Shown here in pieces: positions 23,021-31,894 of a stretch of DNA of 46,453 nucleotides (positions within the stretch are counted from its first letter, which is position 1; each line of letters starts with the position of its first letter). Made by a program: the position numbers and the translations under genes. The stretch is taken from assembly GCA_937928015.1 (NCBI GenBank), contig CALFXA010000225.1, forward strand, positions 1 through 46,453. The letters run 5' to 3'. The stretch comes from an uncultured Anaerolineales bacterium (lineage in GTDB: Bacteria > Chloroflexota > Anaerolineae > Anaerolineales > Villigracilaceae). The notes under the pieces are model-generated. The model was given only the letters and a program-made list of their open reading frames with translations, was not told where the DNA came from and searched no databases.

Positions 23021-23623
23021 CTAGTGCTTTGAAAAACGAACCGAGCGGGTTAGTATTGACGAAATGGAATATGTAGCGAGACCAATTGAGATCAGGATGA
23101 ATGACCACGTTGCGCAGGGGCCGATGATTTGTTGTATTGCATAGAAATCACCTTTGTCGCTGGCAAGATACGCAATCGGTTCAAATACAAAGTCGCATGC
23201 GGGCCTGAGGCACAAAAGCATGAACGCCAGGCCAATCAAAAAAGGGCTCCTGGGAAAACCGCGACCAAAGACTAACAATGCTACAAAAAAACAGACAAGA
23301 TCCAGCAGGTATGGGAAGGCGGTCATCATTAATTGTTGCCAATCTTGAGTAATTCCACTTGGTATGAGCCATGCACGTGCGAATTCGCCTAACCAAAACC
23401 TTGGAATGAGTTTCCAAACTAAAACTTTGCCTCCTACCAGATAAATGCCGGCGGCATGACTCAACTCATGCAAGGGTGCATAGGTAAAATACCAAAGGAT
23501 GGGGATGACCACGAGAGGCGGAATCACCTCACGCAAGGACCAGTTCCCCTTGATGTATAAGACAAGCAAGGGCGTGACGACGACAACCAAGATTTCAAAC
23601 GTGTATAGCAGATAGTTTTGCAT
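23021..23623 (-). CDS. Membrane protein with HExxH motif (M50-like)
   Basis: 200 residues with about six hydrophobic segments. LHELSHAAGIYLVGGKVLVW (~52-71) carries the HExxH zinc-protease signature within a membrane helix, as in site-2-protease/M50-like proteins; a later acidic residue (ACDFVFEPIAYL, ~141-153) could be the third ligand. Either a small intramembrane metalloprotease or a non-catalytic relative. No strong ribosome binding site is seen before ATG 23623. The neighbours are dehydrogenase and DUF genes behind a MalT-type regulator. The function is not known. Confidence 0.65.
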   Translation of the reverse strand: MQNYLLYTFEILVVVVTPLLVLYIKGNWSLREVIPPLVVIPILWYFTYAPLHELSHAAGIYLVGGKVLVWKLIPRFWLGEFARAWLIPSGITQDWQQLMMTAFPYLLDLVCFFVALLVFGRGFPRSPFLIGLAFMLLCLRPACDFVFEPIAYLASDKGDFYAIQQIIGPCATWSFILISIGLATYSISSILTRSVRFSKH

Positions 23624-23734
23624 GGTCGGCCTCGAAAGGCAGGCAATTTGTTTGACTGTTTGCGACCCAACAGCAGGATGGGAATGGATGCGCCAACGCC
23701 GGTCGATGTCTTCATCCGCCGGACTACCCTCAGG

Positions 23735-24100
23735 TCAGTTCCAACTCCAGGCATACCAGACCGTCACACCGTTGAAAACCAAACTGACAGCCAGCAGGAA
23801 TTTGTCAAATAAAGGTGGATAGGTGGGCAAGCCGGCCAGGTTGAACAGGAAAAAAAAGACGGCTACGCCGATATTAGCCCATCGGCTCGCTGGCTGCGGC
23901 AAGACCAGGGTCAGGAAGACCATCAGGATCGGCGTCAACATCAGAACCGCAATCCCCAGCCAGACGAATTGATTTAGATTCATGCCGGCCAGGGCCTTTG
24001 TATTGTCGCCGCCATAATAGATGCGCAGGACATCGCCATATAGATAAATCAACGTGGCGGCCACCCAGGTTGCAGAAAGAATGATTCTAGTATCGGGCAT
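23735..24100 (-). CDS. DUF6326-like four-helix membrane protein
   Basis: 121 residues from ATG 24100 (AGGAG seven bases upstream), 11 bases after the dehydrogenase stop. Four hydrophobic helices; ATWVAATLIYLYGDVLRIYY near the start is the hallmark of the family, and WANIGVAVFFFLFNLAG lies in the third helix. Similar to the C-terminal part of the protein at 25855-26532. The family's role is unknown; it often accompanies dehydrogenases in Chloroflexi-type clusters. Confidence 0.72.
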   Translation of the reverse strand: MPDTRIILSATWVAATLIYLYGDVLRIYYGGDNTKALAGMNLNQFVWLGIAVLMLTPILMVFLTLVLPQPASRWANIGVAVFFFLFNLAGLPTYPPLFDKFLLAVSLVFNGVTVWYAWSWN

Positions 24101-24111
24101 GGTTTTCTCCT

Positions 24112-25068
24112 TCATTCTGATACCGTGATGACCACTTTGCCGCGGGCGTGTTCCTTGTCCAGATGGCGGAATGCCTCGGGGGTTTCGCACAACGGGTAGA
24201 TTCGTTCGACGACCGGCTTGACCTGCCCGGTTTCGAGCCATTCCTTCAATTCTGTCAGGTCTTTGCCGTTCGGCACAGCGAAATACATGCCCGCCAATTG
24301 ACGCAGGAACGGCGAGAGCAGAAACGCTTTGAACACGTATCCCATGCCGTTGCGACCGCTATTGGGGACGATCCGCCCCTGTGGCGTGAGGACCCGCATG
24401 AGGTCTGAAAATGAATGGCTGGCAACATTGTCAAGGATCAGGTCGTAACGTCCTCCATTATGGGTGAAGTCCTCTTTGGTATAGTCGATGGCCTTGTCCG
24501 CGCCGAGGGAGAGCACCAATTCCACATTCCGCGTGCTGGATACACCGGTCACTTCGGCGCCGAGCGCTTTGGCGATCTGCACGGCAAAGGTGCCCACCCC
24601 TCCCGAAGCCCCATTGATCAAAACCTTCTGCCCTGGCTGCAACCTGCCAATATCGCGCAAGCCTTTCAAGGCGGTAATCGCGGCAGTGGGAATGGCGGCG
24701 GCTTGCTCAAAGGTGAAGTTGGCGGGCTTGAACGTCAGTTTCTCCTTAGCCACGCTCACATATTCGGCAAGCGCGCTGCCACTGGAGGCATACACTTCGT
24801 CACCGGGGCGGAATTGCGTCACGCTGGATCCAACTGCCTCAACCACCCCGGCCATATCCTGTCCCAGAATATAGTCTTTGGGCCTGGGAAACCCGGCTGC
24901 CAAACGAATGGGCCACGGGCTGCCCCGCATGGCAAACACATCCCCCGCGTTGATGGAAACAGCTTTGACGCGGACCAACACCTGGTTATCTTTCATCGCT
25001 GGCTGGGCGAGCTCAGCCAGTGCGAGAACTTCGGATGAACCGTACTCGTTTTGAACAATTGCTTTCAT
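24112..25068 (-). CDS. NAD(P)-dependent medium-chain alcohol dehydrogenase
   Basis: 318 residues. MKAIVQNEYGSSEVLALAEL opens the GroES-like domain; GQDMAGVVEAVG follows at ~70. The dinucleotide loop is INGASGGVGTFAVQIAKALG (~148-167). KAIDYTKEDF and the final GKVVITVSE match the normal end of the family. No structural-zinc Cys cluster, so a quinone-reductase-like or 2-enal-reductase-like member. Coupled with the DUF6326-like gene downstream. Sister gene of 21281-22306, which suggests duplication of a dehydrogenase/DUF block. Confidence 0.87.
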   Translation of the reverse strand: MKAIVQNEYGSSEVLALAELAQPAMKDNQVLVRVKAVSINAGDVFAMRGSPWPIRLAAGFPRPKDYILGQDMAGVVEAVGSSVTQFRPGDEVYASSGSALAEYVSVAKEKLTFKPANFTFEQAAAIPTAAITALKGLRDIGRLQPGQKVLINGASGGVGTFAVQIAKALGAEVTGVSSTRNVELVLSLGADKAIDYTKEDFTHNGGRYDLILDNVASHSFSDLMRVLTPQGRIVPNSGRNGMGYVFKAFLLSPFLRQLAGMYFAVPNGKDLTELKEWLETGQVKPVVERIYPLCETPEAFRHLDKEHARGKVVITVSE

Positions 25069-25168
25069 GGGAATTCCTTTATATTACTTTTCAAAACTGG
25101 GGAGGCTGAGAGTCAACCTCTCCAGTTTTTGCTTGCTGTTGAAGTTTGAGGCCGAAAAGGCTGTCGTA

Positions 25169-25828
25169 TCAAGCCACCCGGCTTGAACTCTTGCGCAGAA
25201 GAACGATGCCCAGCCAGGCGAACCAGATGATTTGCCCCAGGCCGAAGACGCCGGTCAAAGCGTTCAACGCTGGGAGGATCGTGATGACGCCAACCGCACC
25301 AACAAATAAGCCGAGAATGTTCAGTCCCTTGGGAAGCCCGCCAGCCCGCAGCGCTGCCAGGCTGACCAGCAGTGTCCAGGTGCCGCCGAGGATTTCCCCA
25401 TTGGCATTGCCCAGCCCGTTTGCCATCGCTTCGATGGCCTGAAAGGCCGATACCGCCTGGGCAGGGTCTTTGGCATATAGTGCGACGACGGTGGCCAGCC
25501 CGGCGTTTGCGACCATGCCGCTGGCAATCAGCGAACCAGCCCAGATGATTCCGATCACGGCTGCCGCCTGCATGAGGGCCGGTGCGCCAGACCTCATGCG
25601 GTCGTACAATGCCAGCGACAGGACGATCAGCGCAAAGCCAAAGAACACATACATGAGCAGGTTGGTCGAAAAGACGACCGTCTGTTTCTCGATGTTCAAG
25701 GCAACCTTTTGCGCCGGGTCGGTGATGCTGAGATAGTCCAGGATGACGAGAAAGATAACGATTCCGATCAGGTGCGCGGCTGCCATGTACAGCGCGGCGA
25801 TGCCGCCGGATTTCTGCAGGGTTTTCAT
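25169..25828 (-). CDS. DUF4386-like integral membrane protein
   Basis: 219 residues from ATG 25828 (GGAG nine bases upstream). Six hydrophobic helices: AALYMAAAHLIGIVIFLVIL, LLMYVFFGFALIVLSLAL, AAAVIGIIWAGSLIASG, and three more. The soluble loop QAVSAFQAIEAMANGLGN separates them. It matches the general layout of DUF4386 proteins, whose function is unknown. Intact version of the pseudogene at 22383-22951. Confidence 0.72.
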   Translation of the reverse strand: MKTLQKSGGIAALYMAAAHLIGIVIFLVILDYLSITDPAQKVALNIEKQTVVFSTNLLMYVFFGFALIVLSLALYDRMRSGAPALMQAAAVIGIIWAGSLIASGMVANAGLATVVALYAKDPAQAVSAFQAIEAMANGLGNANGEILGGTWTLLVSLAALRAGGLPKGLNILGLFVGAVGVITILPALNALTGVFGLGQIIWFAWLGIVLLRKSSSRVA

Positions 25829-25854
25829 GTTTTTCTCCTATTATTTTGAATGAT

Positions 25855-26532
25855 TCATGCTTCGATGTTTTGCCAGGTCCATGCAAACCAAAGGATTAGC
25901 AGCAGGCAGAGGGTTTCGACCGTGGCGATGAATAGGTAGTGGGGATAGGACGCAGCGCCACCCCATATGTAGGCAATGGTGAATATGCCTGCAATGATAT
26001 TGACCCAGCGATTCACTCCGTACTTCAATACGCGGGAAAGGATGATCATCGCGACTGGAATCTCCATCATGATCGCGCCGGCCAGCATCAATTGAGGGAT
26101 CGTGGCGCCGGTGCTGACTGAGGTTTTCGCCACTTCATCGAACACCCCAGGGATATGTAATGAAAGAATATCCGCATAAGCCATATTAATCATGACCACG
26201 ATCCATAATGTTGAGAGCAGAGCTTTTTGATCCATTTTTTCTGAGGTCTTTTTGATTGAATTCATTTTTATTACTCCATTTTTTGAATGATGTTGATGAG
26301 TTTCGTGGGATTGGACTTGAATGACCGAGACCAACGACATTCCTACATCACGCACTTTTTTCAGCAGGCCATGCAGAGCGGACTGATCTGCCACAGGTCC
26401 GGAAAGAAGCGTGTCGCCGTTCTCTTCCAGGGTGATGGTCAGGCCATCGAACCATATCGCCCATTGGGCATCCAAATGTCCCTTGAGGCGGATTTCGTAG
26501 AATGGAATGGTTGAAGACGGTCTGTCAGTCAT
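25855..26532 (-). CDS. Small soluble domain fused in frame to a DUF6326-like protein
   Basis: 225 residues. Residues 1-~80 (PFYEIRLKGHLDAQWAIWFD, then LTITLEENGDTLLSGPVADQ) match a small soluble protein that usually stands alone. Residues ~90-225 form a DUF6326-like four-helix membrane protein (STLWIVVMINMAYADILSLH). The joint has GGAG-TAATAAAA-ATG, a complete ribosome binding site with tandem stops one base out of frame, and Met90 follows it. The two parts are therefore probably separate genes joined by a one-base change, or Met90 is a second start. The start at 26532 lies in a hairpin that masks its GAGAG. Confidence 0.65.
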   Translation of the reverse strand: MTDRPSSTIPFYEIRLKGHLDAQWAIWFDGLTITLEENGDTLLSGPVADQSALHGLLKKVRDVGMSLVSVIQVQSHETHQHHSKNGVIKMNSIKKTSEKMDQKALLSTLWIVVMINMAYADILSLHIPGVFDEVAKTSVSTGATIPQLMLAGAIMMEIPVAMIILSRVLKYGVNRWVNIIAGIFTIAYIWGGAASYPHYLFIATVETLCLLLILWFAWTWQNIEA

Positions 26533-26533
26533 T

Positions 26534-26566
26534 GGTATCTCTCGGTTAATCCGCCCGAAAGATACC
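26534..26566 (-). promoter_or_regulatory. Leader hairpin covering the ribosome binding site of 25855-26532
   Basis: Minus strand GGTATCTTTC (26557-26566) and GAGAGATACC (26534-26543) form a 10-bp stem with one G-T pair; the GAGAG ribosome binding site lies in the second arm, just before the ATG. Translation would need the stem to open. Confidence 0.55.
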
Positions 26567-26571
26567 GCTGG

Positions 26572-26596
26572 ATGTGGTGAGGCGTCATCACCACAT
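26572..26596. promoter_or_regulatory. Operator-like inverted repeat
   Basis: ATGTGGTGA (26572-26580), seven bases, TCACCACAT (26588-26596): a perfect 9-bp inverted repeat between the MalT-type regulator and the genes it probably controls. A further GATGTGATTGAGATGGTGAT sequence follows. Good candidate for the regulator's binding site. Confidence 0.5.
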
Positions 26597-26625
26597 GATG
26601 TGATTGAGATGGTGATTGGACGAAA

Positions 26626-26658
26626 AACAAAAAAACTCCAGCAGGTGAGGCTGGAGTT
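26626..26658 (-). terminator. Intrinsic terminator of the MalT-type regulator gene
   Basis: Minus strand: AACTCCAGC, loop CTCACCT, GCTGGAGTT (26634-26658), then TTTTTGTTTTT. It lies 22 bases past the stop codon. Confidence 0.9.
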
Positions 26659-26679
26659 GGATTGGAGAAGTTACAGCAG

Positions 26680-29391
26680 TTAGAACAGACTGAGTTCTTC
26701 CGCGCGGCGGACCGCTGCCCGTCGGTTGTTGACCCCCAGTTTGTTGAAAATATTTTTAGTGTGTGTGCGTAGAGTATTGAGCGACACGACCAATCGCCCG
26801 GCGATTTCAGGTCCGCTCAGATCGCTGCGGAGCAATCGGAGCACTTCCAACTCGCGCTCACTTAAGGGGTCGACAAGAATTTTCGACGCCTGCATTTGCG
26901 TCGTGCGCAGGTGTTTCGGATTTTCGAATTTCGACTCAGGTTGTGGAAAAGCAGCCAGGATTTTCTCTACATAGCTGATCAATCTGTGATCCCGGCCGTG
27001 CGATTGTTTTTCGATCTGCACTCCGATATCCAAAATCAACAATCGCATCCCTTCGCCTTCATCTGCGAAAATGCGGAGGTAACCCTCCGCCTCGGCCAGG
27101 CCCAGTGCGCGCCCCAGCGCGGCAAGCGCCCGGGTTTGCTCACCCTGGGCCTGATGAAGGAGCGCCTGAGTCAGCAGGATTTCGATCACACTCCCCACCC
27201 GTTTTTGGGATTCTGCCAATGCCAGCATGCGTTGCAGTAATGGACCGACACCATCGAAGGACCGTTCCGCCAGGCGCGTCCGTGCCAGCGTGAGATATTC
27301 GTACTCGCCCAGATAATTCGCCTCATCCGCGACCGAGAGGCCGCGTTCCCGCACCCAGGCTTGAGCCTTGTCCAGCCGCCCCTGTTTGAGATGGACTCGC
27401 GCCTTGTGGGCTTCGATCGGCTGCAGGTTGGGAATCGCGGTTTTGACATAGCCTCGCCTGGCTTCGTCGAGCAAGTCGAGCGCCGCATCCCACTCTCCGG
27501 CGGATTCTTTGAGTCGAGCCAGAGCCAGGTTCCAGCGGTGCCTCCAGTCCACCAAAGTGGTATGCTGACCCAAATCGGCAGCGGTCTGCCAGTGCCCGGC
27601 AACGGCTTTATCATCGCCTTGTTCATGCGCCAGCAGAGCCAACCCCAGGTGATGATGGGCGGTGACCGATTCGGCTTCCTGTCCCAGCGCTGCGGCTTGT
27701 TCGATAGCCTGCCGAAGGGTCTTTTGGGCTTCCCCTAGACGACCCAATGCCACTTGCATATCTGCCACAGCAAAGGCGCTGGCAATCACGAACACCTGGT
27801 TGCCCAGTTTCTGCATGTTGTCTGTCCAGCCACGCATGGCGCGGAGGGAGGCTTCCAGGTCACCGGTTGCCCAATGAGTTAATTCCAGCGTGATGGCGGC
27901 TTGGGCGCGGAGGTAAAGATCATCCTCGGCGATGAACTGAAGGGACAGCTCGGCATACTTCACTGTTCCAGCCAGGTCGCCCCGGTTTTGGGCGTTGGAA
28001 GCGCGGATCAGGGCAATGTTTCCCGCTATGGACTTTGACTCATTTGAATCCGTCACACCAGCCAGAGCGATCTCGGCGTTTTGCAAATGGATTTCACTCG
28101 AATCCATATCTCCGGCGTCGGAATAAGCCGAACCAAGTTGGAGACATAACCTGGGACGGGAGCAAATAGCTGCATCGGGAAGTTTTTTCACCCAACCAAG
28201 CCAGGCGGCGGTCTGGAAATTGCGTTCCATGCCCTGCCAGGCGGCTTCAGCCAAACGCGCCGCCCGCTCGAAGTCACCGGCTGCCAGGGCGTGGTGGAAG
28301 GCGTTGGCAGGATTGGAATTGGCTTCATACCAGATGCTGGCGCGCAGGTGGTAGTTGACAAGCTCCTGAGGCTGACCAAGGCGCTGGCGCAGCAATTCTC
28401 CAAAGAGATGGTGATATCGATACCAGCATCGCTCGTTGTCCAGAGGAACGAGGAACAGGTTGGCACGCTCGAGTTCTTCCAGGGTCGACTGCCCGGAACC
28501 GGACGGAGTTTCCAGCACGGCCTCGCAGAGTGAACCGCACAGACGGTCCAGAATGGAAGTGTGCAGCAGGAAATTTTGCATCTCGGCGGGCTGGCGTCCC
28601 AGAACCTCCTCGACCAGATAATCCAGAACAAAACGGTGGCTGCCGGTGAATGATTGGATGAACCCCGCAGGATTAGACTGACCCTGCATGGAAAGCGCCG
28701 CCAATTGCAGACCGGCGATCCAGCCTTCGGTGCGGGTTTCCAATGCAGATATGTCCTCAGTCGAGAGGTTCAATCCCATCCCACGGTTAAGGAACTCAGC
28801 GGCTTCGACCGGCGTAAATCGCAGGTCGGAGGCGCGCAGTTCGGTCAGCTGGCCGCGGGCGCGCAAGCGCGAGAGGGGAAGTTGTGGATCCTCCCGAGTG
28901 GCGAGGACCAGATGCATCTGCGACGGCAGATGGTCGATGAGGAAGGTCAGGGCCAGATCTGTCGCCTGGGAATCGAGCGAGTGATAGTCATCGAGGACGA
29001 GGAGAAAGTTCCCGGGGGTTCCAGATATTTCATTGAGCAGGGCAGCCAAAATGGGTTCGTTTGAGGGTGGCTGGGCGGATTGGAGCGCACCTAACACCCC
29101 CCCACCCAATCCAGCGTGGATGGTCTGTAACGCCGCGATCACATAAGAGAGGAAGCGCACTGGATCATTGTCCCCTTCGTCCAAAGACAACCACGCCACC
29201 GGTCTTCCACAATCGGAGACCCACTCGCCGGCCAGGGTGGTCTTGCCAAAACCGGCGGATGCAGAAATAAGAGTGAGCTTGCAGCCTTTGGCCAGGCCTT
29301 GGTTCAACTGTTCGATCAGGCGCGGGCGGGACACCATGCCAGGCCGGAGCGCAGGGACGTAAAGTTTTGTGGCCAGGATCGGCGCAACCAT
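26680..29391 (-). CDS. MalT-type LuxR-family ATP-dependent regulator
   Basis: 903 residues from ATG 29391; the earlier in-frame ATG is rejected because the -10 box would lie inside the gene. Near residues 40-55 the P-loop ISASAGFGKTTL (Walker A), then LSLDEGDNDPVRF and FLLVLDDYH (Walker B) show a STAND/MalT NTPase. A winged-helix part, a long TPR region (~400-800) and a C-terminal LuxR HTH (LSERELEVLRLLRSDLSGPE, then VSLNTLRTHTKNIFNKLGV) follow. MalT proteins bind an inducer in the TPR part, oligomerise with ATP and activate promoters. Here the genes downstream, on the same strand beyond a terminator, are the likely targets. The inducer is unknown. Confidence 0.9.
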   Translation of the reverse strand: MVAPILATKLYVPALRPGMVSRPRLIEQLNQGLAKGCKLTLISASAGFGKTTLAGEWVSDCGRPVAWLSLDEGDNDPVRFLSYVIAALQTIHAGLGGGVLGALQSAQPPSNEPILAALLNEISGTPGNFLLVLDDYHSLDSQATDLALTFLIDHLPSQMHLVLATREDPQLPLSRLRARGQLTELRASDLRFTPVEAAEFLNRGMGLNLSTEDISALETRTEGWIAGLQLAALSMQGQSNPAGFIQSFTGSHRFVLDYLVEEVLGRQPAEMQNFLLHTSILDRLCGSLCEAVLETPSGSGQSTLEELERANLFLVPLDNERCWYRYHHLFGELLRQRLGQPQELVNYHLRASIWYEANSNPANAFHHALAAGDFERAARLAEAAWQGMERNFQTAAWLGWVKKLPDAAICSRPRLCLQLGSAYSDAGDMDSSEIHLQNAEIALAGVTDSNESKSIAGNIALIRASNAQNRGDLAGTVKYAELSLQFIAEDDLYLRAQAAITLELTHWATGDLEASLRAMRGWTDNMQKLGNQVFVIASAFAVADMQVALGRLGEAQKTLRQAIEQAAALGQEAESVTAHHHLGLALLAHEQGDDKAVAGHWQTAADLGQHTTLVDWRHRWNLALARLKESAGEWDAALDLLDEARRGYVKTAIPNLQPIEAHKARVHLKQGRLDKAQAWVRERGLSVADEANYLGEYEYLTLARTRLAERSFDGVGPLLQRMLALAESQKRVGSVIEILLTQALLHQAQGEQTRALAALGRALGLAEAEGYLRIFADEGEGMRLLILDIGVQIEKQSHGRDHRLISYVEKILAAFPQPESKFENPKHLRTTQMQASKILVDPLSERELEVLRLLRSDLSGPEIAGRLVVSLNTLRTHTKNIFNKLGVNNRRAAVRRAEELSLF

Positions 29392-29397
29392 GCATCC

Positions 29398-29403
29398 ATT
29401 ATA
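29398..29403 (-). promoter_or_regulatory. -10 box giving a leaderless regulator mRNA
   Basis: TATAAT at 29398-29403 is six bases before ATG 29391, the same spacing as in the LuxR-type gene at 14805. No good -35 box is seen. Confidence 0.55.
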
Positions 29404-29555
29404 AAACATGCCCTTCGAAACGAATCCACTTTAAAACCTGAAATCAACCAGAGGAGACCCGACCTCTGAAATTCCCTGTAGTTGGCCCGTCGTTGGACCA
29501 AAGAGGAGGAAGTGCCGTCCGGTGAACATCCGTTTCCGGCCCGGCCCAGACCGGG
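29404..29555. other. Intergenic region after the LCP gene
   Basis: Contains a GC-rich hairpin (about 29536-29556; CCCGG / CCGGG) just past the LCP stop and nothing else recognisable. Confidence 0.4.
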
Positions 29556-31001
29556 TCATGGCAGCCTGTCGGTCCAGTCCAATCCAATTCGAATCTCGAT
29601 GTCCACGCCCGCCTCTCCATCGGTTTGCAGGACCAGGCGGTCCCCCGTCACTCCGAACAGTTCGATCAGGTAGCGCCAGGCATACAGTTTGGGCGCATAC
29701 AAGATCAGCCTGCTCCGTTCCAGCCCCTCGCCCGAGGAGTCGACCCCCACCACCTGCAACCCCCGGGAGGACAGGATCTCGGCAGTCCGCTGGCCCAGCC
29801 CGGGCAGGCTGGTGGTGTTGACCACCCGCAGGCGCGCCCCGTCGGCCTGGGCCAGGGCGAGGAGTCCGCCCTGGGCCTGGGGGTGAAGCGGTCCGCCGGG
29901 CAGGAAGAGTTCGTCCCGCAGGATGCGGATCGCATCCGGGTGGGGCCTCAACACGCTCGAGGGAATCCCGTTCAGGGAGACCGTGGCAAAGGAGACCATG
30001 CCCTCATCGATAACCCCCTGGCGAATGTTTCCTGCCGGGATTTCCTGTGCCAGTACGGCCAACTTCACGGCCTCCTCCAGGGAAAGGTTGGTGTGGATGC
30101 CGGCCGAGAAGTCCTGATACAGCTGCGGGGCCTGCAACAAAAGTTGGGAGAAATTGGCCGTGTCGAGCACCTTGTCCCGCACGGCCCAGACCACCTTCTG
30201 CTGGCGTTCGGCGCGGCCGAAGTCCCCGCCGCTGCAGCCCTGGGACTCATCCCGACAGCGTGCATACGCCAGGGCGCGCCTGCCATCCAGATGGCGCATA
30301 CCGCAGCAGGTCAGCACAAAATGGTCCTTCCCCGAGCCGAGCGGATCCAGTTTCAACTTCTCATCGGAATAGAGGTCGATCCCGCCGATCCGATCGATCA
30401 CGGAGACGAAGGTGTCGAAATCGACCTGAACATAGTAATGGATCGGCAGGCCGATCAGTTGGGTCACCGTCTTCATGGCCAGGCCGGGGCCGCCGCCCGG
30501 CAGGCGGGCAGCCTCCCCCAGGGTCCAGGCCGTATTGATGCGGCTGTAGCCAAAGCCGGGGATGTTCACCCACAGGTCGCGCGGGATGGACAGCATCGCG
30601 GCGGTCCGGGTCAGCGGGTCCACGCTGAGCAGCAGGATCGTGTCGGTGCAGTTCGGGCATCCCTCGCCGCTGTTCTCCCCGCCCCGCAGTCCGAAGAAGG
30701 CGATCGTGATGCGGCTGGCCCCATCCCAGGACGGGGGTATCGCCTCGGGCAGGGTGGGAATGACTTCAGCGGCTTCTGTTCCAGGAGTCCCTGTCACGGG
30801 GGCCGGATACGGAGCCTCCGGCAGATCAGGTCTCTCCCCGCTGCAATAAGCGGGCGGAATGCCCGGTAGGGCCGTCACCCGCCAGCAGGCCACGCCCCAG
30901 CGTGTCAGCAGGAACAGGACCAGGGAGACAGCCAGCGCGCCTCCCCAAAAGAGGAGCATCCCTTTGGAATGTCCCGTCCGCTTCTTATCGGTTGTTTGCA
31001 T
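29556..31001 (-). CDS. LytR-CpsA-Psr (LCP) family protein
   Basis: 481 residues from ATG 31001. Short cytoplasmic N-terminus, one transmembrane helix (MLLFWGGALAVSLVLFLLTR, 15-34), a Pro-rich linker, then the LCP catalytic domain (~95-330): NCTDTILLLSVDPLTRTAAM, LSIPRDLWVNIPG, RINTAWTLG, and arginine/aspartate residues that hold a polyprenyl pyrophosphate. A LytR C-terminal-type domain (~375-440; LRVVNTTSLPGLGQRTAEIL) follows. LCP proteins attach glycopolymers to the cell wall or to surface proteins from undecaprenyl-linked donors. It is last in an operon with rep, DUF192 and TadC genes, so it may modify the pilus or the cell envelope around it. Confidence 0.88.
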   Translation of the reverse strand: MQTTDKKRTGHSKGMLLFWGGALAVSLVLFLLTRWGVACWRVTALPGIPPAYCSGERPDLPEAPYPAPVTGTPGTEAAEVIPTLPEAIPPSWDGASRITIAFFGLRGGENSGEGCPNCTDTILLLSVDPLTRTAAMLSIPRDLWVNIPGFGYSRINTAWTLGEAARLPGGGPGLAMKTVTQLIGLPIHYYVQVDFDTFVSVIDRIGGIDLYSDEKLKLDPLGSGKDHFVLTCCGMRHLDGRRALAYARCRDESQGCSGGDFGRAERQQKVVWAVRDKVLDTANFSQLLLQAPQLYQDFSAGIHTNLSLEEAVKLAVLAQEIPAGNIRQGVIDEGMVSFATVSLNGIPSSVLRPHPDAIRILRDELFLPGGPLHPQAQGGLLALAQADGARLRVVNTTSLPGLGQRTAEILSSRGLQVVGVDSSGEGLERSRLILYAPKLYAWRYLIELFGVTGDRLVLQTDGEAGVDIEIRIGLDWTDRLP

Positions 31002-31009
31002 GTCCCCGC

Positions 31010-31894
31010 CTACATCAAGCCCGCGCCCAGGAAGGGCGCCAGGATGGCCAGCACCAGGCCCAGCACCGCCATCACCCCGAACAAACCGGCCCGCTGGCGC
31101 ACCAGGGCGGCGCGGGCCTCGGTCAGTTCCACCACTGTGCGGTGGACGGATTCCTGCAGGCTCTGCACGCTGGACAGGATGGGGCGGTTATTGGCGAAGA
31201 AATCCTGGATGTCGCGCAGGAAGAGCATGGCTTCCACGTCGGTGGGATCCGGCAGGTGGGCGCGGGTGACCTCCACGGCTTTGGAGAAATCGTCCACTTC
31301 CATGCGCGCCACCAGCAGTCCCAGCAGGTTGCAGAACGGCCCGCCCACAGCCGACGTACGACGCAGAGCCTCCTGCACCCCCACCCCGGACGAAAGCAAT
31401 GCGCCCAGCACGGACAGGCCGGTCAGCATGTTGTTGCGCAGGGCTTCGGCGCGTTTGCGGGCCAGGCTCCGCAGGCGCGCATGGGGGCGGCGCAGGCCCA
31501 ACAGGATGAAGAGCGCAGCCACCACGGGCGCGGCCGCGATCATGTTCAAGGCGGCCAGTGCGCCGGCCAGGAGTCCGCCCACCAGCAGAAAGGCGGAGAA
31601 ATCACGCAGGGCAGCGGCATAGAAGTCCCCGGGCGTGTCATACGGATACCCCGCGCGTCGGAGCCACCCCACCACGTCCGCCAGATCACGCGCCCGCTCC
31701 GCATCGAACCGCGCCGGCCAGATTGCCACGAGCAGGGCCGCCCAAGTCGAACGCCGTTTTCCGCCGGTTCCTTCGGAGGGAAAGGGCATCAAACGCTGGC
31801 GGAGGAGTCCGCCCAACGCAGACTGAAAAGCGGTCATCAGTTCAAAGCCCAGCACGCCCAAACTGAGCGCGCCAAGGAAAGCCAGAAAGGTCAT
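31010..31894 (-). CDS. TadC-like pilus inner-membrane platform protein
   Basis: 294 residues from ATG 31894, which overlaps the preceding stop by four bases. Hydrophobic N-terminal helix (TFLAFLGALSLGVLGFELMT), a cytoplasmic helical domain with RRAGYPYDTPGDFYAAALRD, two helices near 100-135, the conserved GLSVLGALLSSGVGVQEALR segment (T2SSF/GspF-type) and a final C-terminal helix (LFGVMAVLGLVLAILAPFLG). In Tad systems TadB and TadC form the membrane base on which the ATPase TadA acts. No TadB partner is visible in the window. The gap to the flp operon is about 11 kb. Confidence 0.75.
   Translation of the reverse strand: MTFLAFLGALSLGVLGFELMTAFQSALGGLLRQRLMPFPSEGTGGKRRSTWAALLVAIWPARFDAERARDLADVVGWLRRAGYPYDTPGDFYAAALRDFSAFLLVGGLLAGALAALNMIAAAPVVAALFILLGLRRPHARLRSLARKRAEALRNNMLTGLSVLGALLSSGVGVQEALRRTSAVGGPFCNLLGLLVARMEVDDFSKAVEVTRAHLPDPTDVEAMLFLRDIQDFFANNRPILSSVQSLQESVHRTVVELTEARAALVRQRAGLFGVMAVLGLVLAILAPFLGAGLM

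Noticed and set aside
29392..29409. Upstream ATG of the MalT-type regulator
   Set aside because: The TATAAT box overlaps those codons, and conserved MalT-like sequence begins only at the later ATG.
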